From: Candidatus Nanopelagicales bacterium
GTDB lineage: Bacteria; Actinomycetota; Actinomycetes; S36-B12; UBA5976
DNA: 7,181 nt
Reading direction: 5' to 3'
Assembly (NCBI GenBank): GCA_030831445.1
Contig: JAURLB010000161.1
Span: 1-7,181, forward strand
Shown piece by piece: positions 5,570 through 7,181 of the stretch (positions are counted from its first letter, which is position 1; every line of letters begins with the position of its first letter). A model generated the notes under the pieces. It did no database searches, was not told where the DNA came from, and was given only the letters and a program-made list of their open reading frames with translations. Made by a program: the position numbers and the translations under genes.

Positions 5570-6984
5570 CTGTATTCAGGCTCATCGCCAGCCAATGGCT
5601 GGTCTGGAGTGGTTTTCTGAACTTGTAGCAAGAATTCAAAGTTGCTCTTTGTTTCCTTCAACTTCGTCAACAACAACTCAATTGCTTGGGTGTCTTCAAG
5701 AGCATGGAGTACTCGGCGAAGTTTCCACACAACTTTGAGTTCGTCTGGCGCGAGCAAGATTTCTTCGCGACGAGTTCCAGAAGAGGCAATGTCAACTGCA
5801 GGGAAGATTCGTCGATCGGCGATACGGCGATCAAGTTTCAATTCCATATTACCTGTGCCCTTGAATTCTTCGAAGATAACTTCATCCATTCGGCTACCAG
5901 TTTCAACGAGTGCTGTTGCCAAAATGGTGAGTGACCCACCGTTTTCAATATTTCGCGCTGCACCAAAGAACTTCTTTGGCGGATAGAGCGCTGCGGAGTC
6001 AACACCACCAGAAAGAATTCGACCGGATGGCGGGGCCGACAAGTTGTAGGCACGGCCAAGTCGGGTCATTGAATCAAGAAGTACAACAACGTCATGTCCA
6101 AGTTCAACAAGTCGCTTTGCACGCTCAATTGCTAGTTCGGCTGCAATGGTGTGATCTTCAGCAGGTCGGTCGAAGGTTGATGCAATAACTTCACCCTTGA
6201 CGGTTCGCTGCATATCGGTCACTTCTTCAGGTCGCTCATCGACGAGTACAACCATGAGGTGGACTTCAGGGTTATTTTCAACAATTGCATTTGCAATCTG
6301 CTGTAAAACTATGGTCTTACCGGCTTTTGGTGGCGAAACAATCAATCCACGCTGCCCCTTACCAATTGGTGCCACAATATCAATCACTCGTGTTGTGAGG
6401 TTATTGGGAACAGTTTCGAGTCGTAGACGTTCTTGGGGATACAGCGGTGTGAGCTTGTTGAAATCAACTCGGTTTCGAGCCTCTTCAACGCTGACGCCGT
6501 TAACGGTATCCACACGAACGAGAGGATTGAACTTCTGACGAGGCTTATCTTCGCCACCGTCTTTTGGTTGGCGCACTAAACCTGTGATTTGGTCTCCCTT
6601 GCGAAGTCCAAACTTTTTCACTAAGCCCAGTGATACGTACACATCATTTGGTGATGGCAGATAACCAGTGGTGCGAACAAATGCATATGAGTCGAGAATG
6701 TCCAAAATACCAGCACAAGGTGCTGTGACATCATCGTCTGAGAGCTCTTCAGGATTGCGGCGATCTCGACGATCAAAGCGGCGGCGTTGACCACCGTTTC
6801 CTCGATCATTGCCTGATTCGTCGCTGGATTCAGTTTTCGGCTCTACCGGCTTTTGCGCAGCAGTGATAGCCTCGATCAATTCTGGTTTCTTCATGGTTGC
6901 TGCACCTTCGACTTTATGTTTGGCAGCAAGTTTCTTTAGTTCGGGCAACTTTAAGTCTTCAAGCCCATTTGTGGATTCGCTCAC
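5566..6984 (-). CDS. rho: Transcription termination factor Rho
   Basis: A 472-residue hexameric RNA-dependent ATPase that binds nascent RNA and dislodges RNA polymerase. Domains in order: a Rho_N helical domain (about 8-42); a short charged Asp/Arg-rich linker (about 52-82); the cold-shock-type RNA-binding domain (about 86-150, GILDILDSYAFVRT...NDVYVS); and the RecA-like motor. The motor has Walker A SPPKAGKT (217-224), catalytic E240 in VDERPEEV, Walker B VVVLLDSMTR (D304), the Q-loop SGGVDSAA, FFGAARNIENGG, and the arginine-finger block ETGSRMDEVIFEEFKGTGN. All key residues are present. The linker is short compared with the long insertions of many actinobacterial Rho proteins. The start is GTG (6982-6984), with GGAAGG 7 nt upstream. 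A probable thrB lies upstream, as is usual in Actinobacteria. Downstream, in place of the common rpmE-prfA, the convergent sulfotransferase gene overlaps by 4 nt. Confidence 0.98.
   Translation of the reverse strand: MSESTNGLEDLKLPELKKLAAKHKVEGAATMKKPELIEAITAAQKPVEPKTESSDESGNDRGNGGQRRRFDRRDRRNPEELSDDDVTAPCAGILDILDSYAFVRTTGYLPSPNDVYVSLGLVKKFGLRKGDQITGLVRQPKDGGEDKPRQKFNPLVRVDTVNGVSVEEARNRVDFNKLTPLYPQERLRLETVPNNLTTRVIDIVAPIGKGQRGLIVSPPKAGKTIVLQQIANAIVENNPEVHLMVVLVDERPEEVTDMQRTVKGEVIASTFDRPAEDHTIAAELAIERAKRLVELGHDVVVLLDSMTRLGRAYNLSAPPSGRILSGGVDSAALYPPKKFFGAARNIENGGSLTILATALVETGSRMDEVIFEEFKGTGNMELKLDRRIADRRIFPAVDIASSGTRREEILLAPDELKVVWKLRRVLHALEDTQAIELLLTKLKETKSNFEFLLQVQKTTPDQPLAGDEPEYS
5588..5602. 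other. GC-rich 6-bp hairpin within the rho 3' end, downstream of the sulfotransferase operon
   Basis: CCAGCC (5588-5593) pairs with GGCTGG (5597-5602) around an AAT loop, 18 nt beyond the sulfotransferase TAG. On the + strand a short T4 run follows only after 8 nt (5611-5614), which is poor for an intrinsic terminator. It could still pause polymerase or protect the 3' end of the sulfotransferase transcript. It sits in codons for the last residues of Rho and may be coincidental. Confidence 0.25.
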
Positions 6985-6990
6985 GCGATG

Positions 6991-6998
6991 ACCTTCCA
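6991..6998 (-). promoter_or_regulatory. Ribosome binding site of rho
   Basis: The minus strand reads TGGAAGGT here, with a GGAAGG core ending 7 nt before the GTG start at 6984. No competing start codon is better placed. Confidence 0.65.
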
Positions 6999-7016
6999 GT
7001 GATTTTTAGATGTGAT

Positions 7017-7035
7017 TGAGTTCGTAGCGAACTCA
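7017..7035 (-). promoter_or_regulatory. Perfect 8-bp hairpin in the rho leader
   Basis: TGAGTTCG and CGAACTCA pair perfectly around a 3-nt loop (TAG on +, CTA on -), 32 nt upstream of the rho start codon. No U-tract follows on either strand, so it is not a standard intrinsic terminator. Within the 127-nt thrB-rho gap it could act as an mRNA leader structure or a dyad-symmetric protein site. Rho is autoregulated by attenuation in its leader in E. coli; whether anything comparable happens here is unknown. Confidence 0.4.
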
Positions 7036-7111
7036 GGAACTACCTATGCGGTGGGAGAACCATAGCAAGCCAGGGGCAGATACACGAATTTACCCTCGCT
7101 TGGGCCCAAAA

Positions 7112-7181
7112 CTAGTTCGAAAGTGGGACGGAATGCGCACCAAGCAGTGAGACCTTCACAAGCTGGGTATCGAAATCTTCA
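7112..7181 (-). CDS. thrB: Probable homoserine kinase, C-terminal end (partial)
   Basis: On the minus strand an open frame enters from the right edge (first full codon at 7180-7178) and ends at TAG (7114-7112), showing 22 residues: EDFDTQLVKVSLLGAHSVPL then SN. The pattern F-D-x-x-L-V-K-V-x-x-x-G-A-x-x-V resembles the C-terminal strand of GHMP-family homoserine kinases, which end in a Gly-Ala-containing strand. The position directly upstream of rho is where thrB commonly lies in Actinobacteria. ThrB phosphorylates homoserine in threonine synthesis. The evidence is a short match plus gene order, so the identity is tentative. Of the other two minus-strand frames, one has stop codons here and the other stays open from a TGA at the window edge to a TAG at about 7046, but that translation shows no family match. 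Confidence 0.5.
   Translation of the reverse strand, partial: EDFDTQLVKVSLLGAHSVPLSN

Noticed and set aside
6197..6538. 113-codon open frame on the + strand opposite rho
   Set aside because: It lies entirely within the highly conserved Rho motor domain on the other strand; low-complexity Ser/Thr/Arg translation typical of a shadow frame.
7100..7109. TTGGGCCCAA palindrome after the probable thrB stop
   Set aside because: Only 10 bp with no loop space, and no T-run in the right position; no evidence that it is a terminator or operator.
1..7181. Mobile element, CRISPR array, tRNA or rRNA genes
   Set aside because: No transposase or integrase motifs, no terminal inverted repeats, no spaced repeat arrays and no tRNA-like cloverleaf were found on reading both strands.

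Overview
The window looks like a stretch of a compact, mid-GC (mid-40s % by eye, not computed) actinobacterial chromosome. The strongest taxonomic clue is Rho: its core and the blocks around residues 86-125 and 160-192 read like actinobacterial Rho. In addition, a short reading frame just upstream of rho resembles the C-terminus of homoserine kinase, matching the thrB-rho order usual in Actinobacteria. The low GC and tight gene packing would suit an aquatic lineage such as Nanopelagicales (acI), but that assignment is inference.

Layout, left to right. (1) Bases 1-264, + strand: the end of an endonuclease III-type DNA glycosylase with its iron-sulfur cysteines. (2) Bases 248-3218, - strand: a three-gene operon read right to left. 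It encodes an IspD/TarI-type cytidylyltransferase, a short-chain dehydrogenase and a membrane-anchored CDP-glycerol/CDP-ribitol-type polyol-phosphate transferase, with junctions of an 8-nt overlap and a 6-nt gap. (3) Bases 3219-3317: a 99-bp divergent promoter region with C/G tracts. (4) Bases 3318-5569, + strand: two tandem paralogous PAPS-dependent-type sulfotransferases joined by an ATGA stop/start overlap. (5) Bases 5566-6984, - strand: transcription terminator Rho, whose stop codon overlaps the stop of the second sulfotransferase. (6) Bases 6985-7111: the rho leader, with a perfect 8-bp hairpin. (7) Bases 7112-7181, - strand: probable C-terminus of ThrB.

The five middle genes read as one cell-surface polymer cassette. 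A reductase could make a polyol phosphate, the cytidylyltransferase could activate it to a CDP-polyol, and the membrane transferase could move or polymerise polyol-phosphate units on a lipid-linked acceptor. The sulfotransferases could then sulfate the polymer or a linked glycan. The first three steps parallel the ribitol-phosphate chemistry of TarI/TarF-L and of Haemophilus Acs1/Bcs1. Coupling them to a sulfotransferase pair is the most interesting feature here, but the sulfated product is inference.

The cassette sits between two conserved genes, and both ends are convergent overlaps of stop regions (17 nt and 4 nt) with no clear intrinsic terminator. No rRNA, tRNA, CRISPR array or mobile element was seen.
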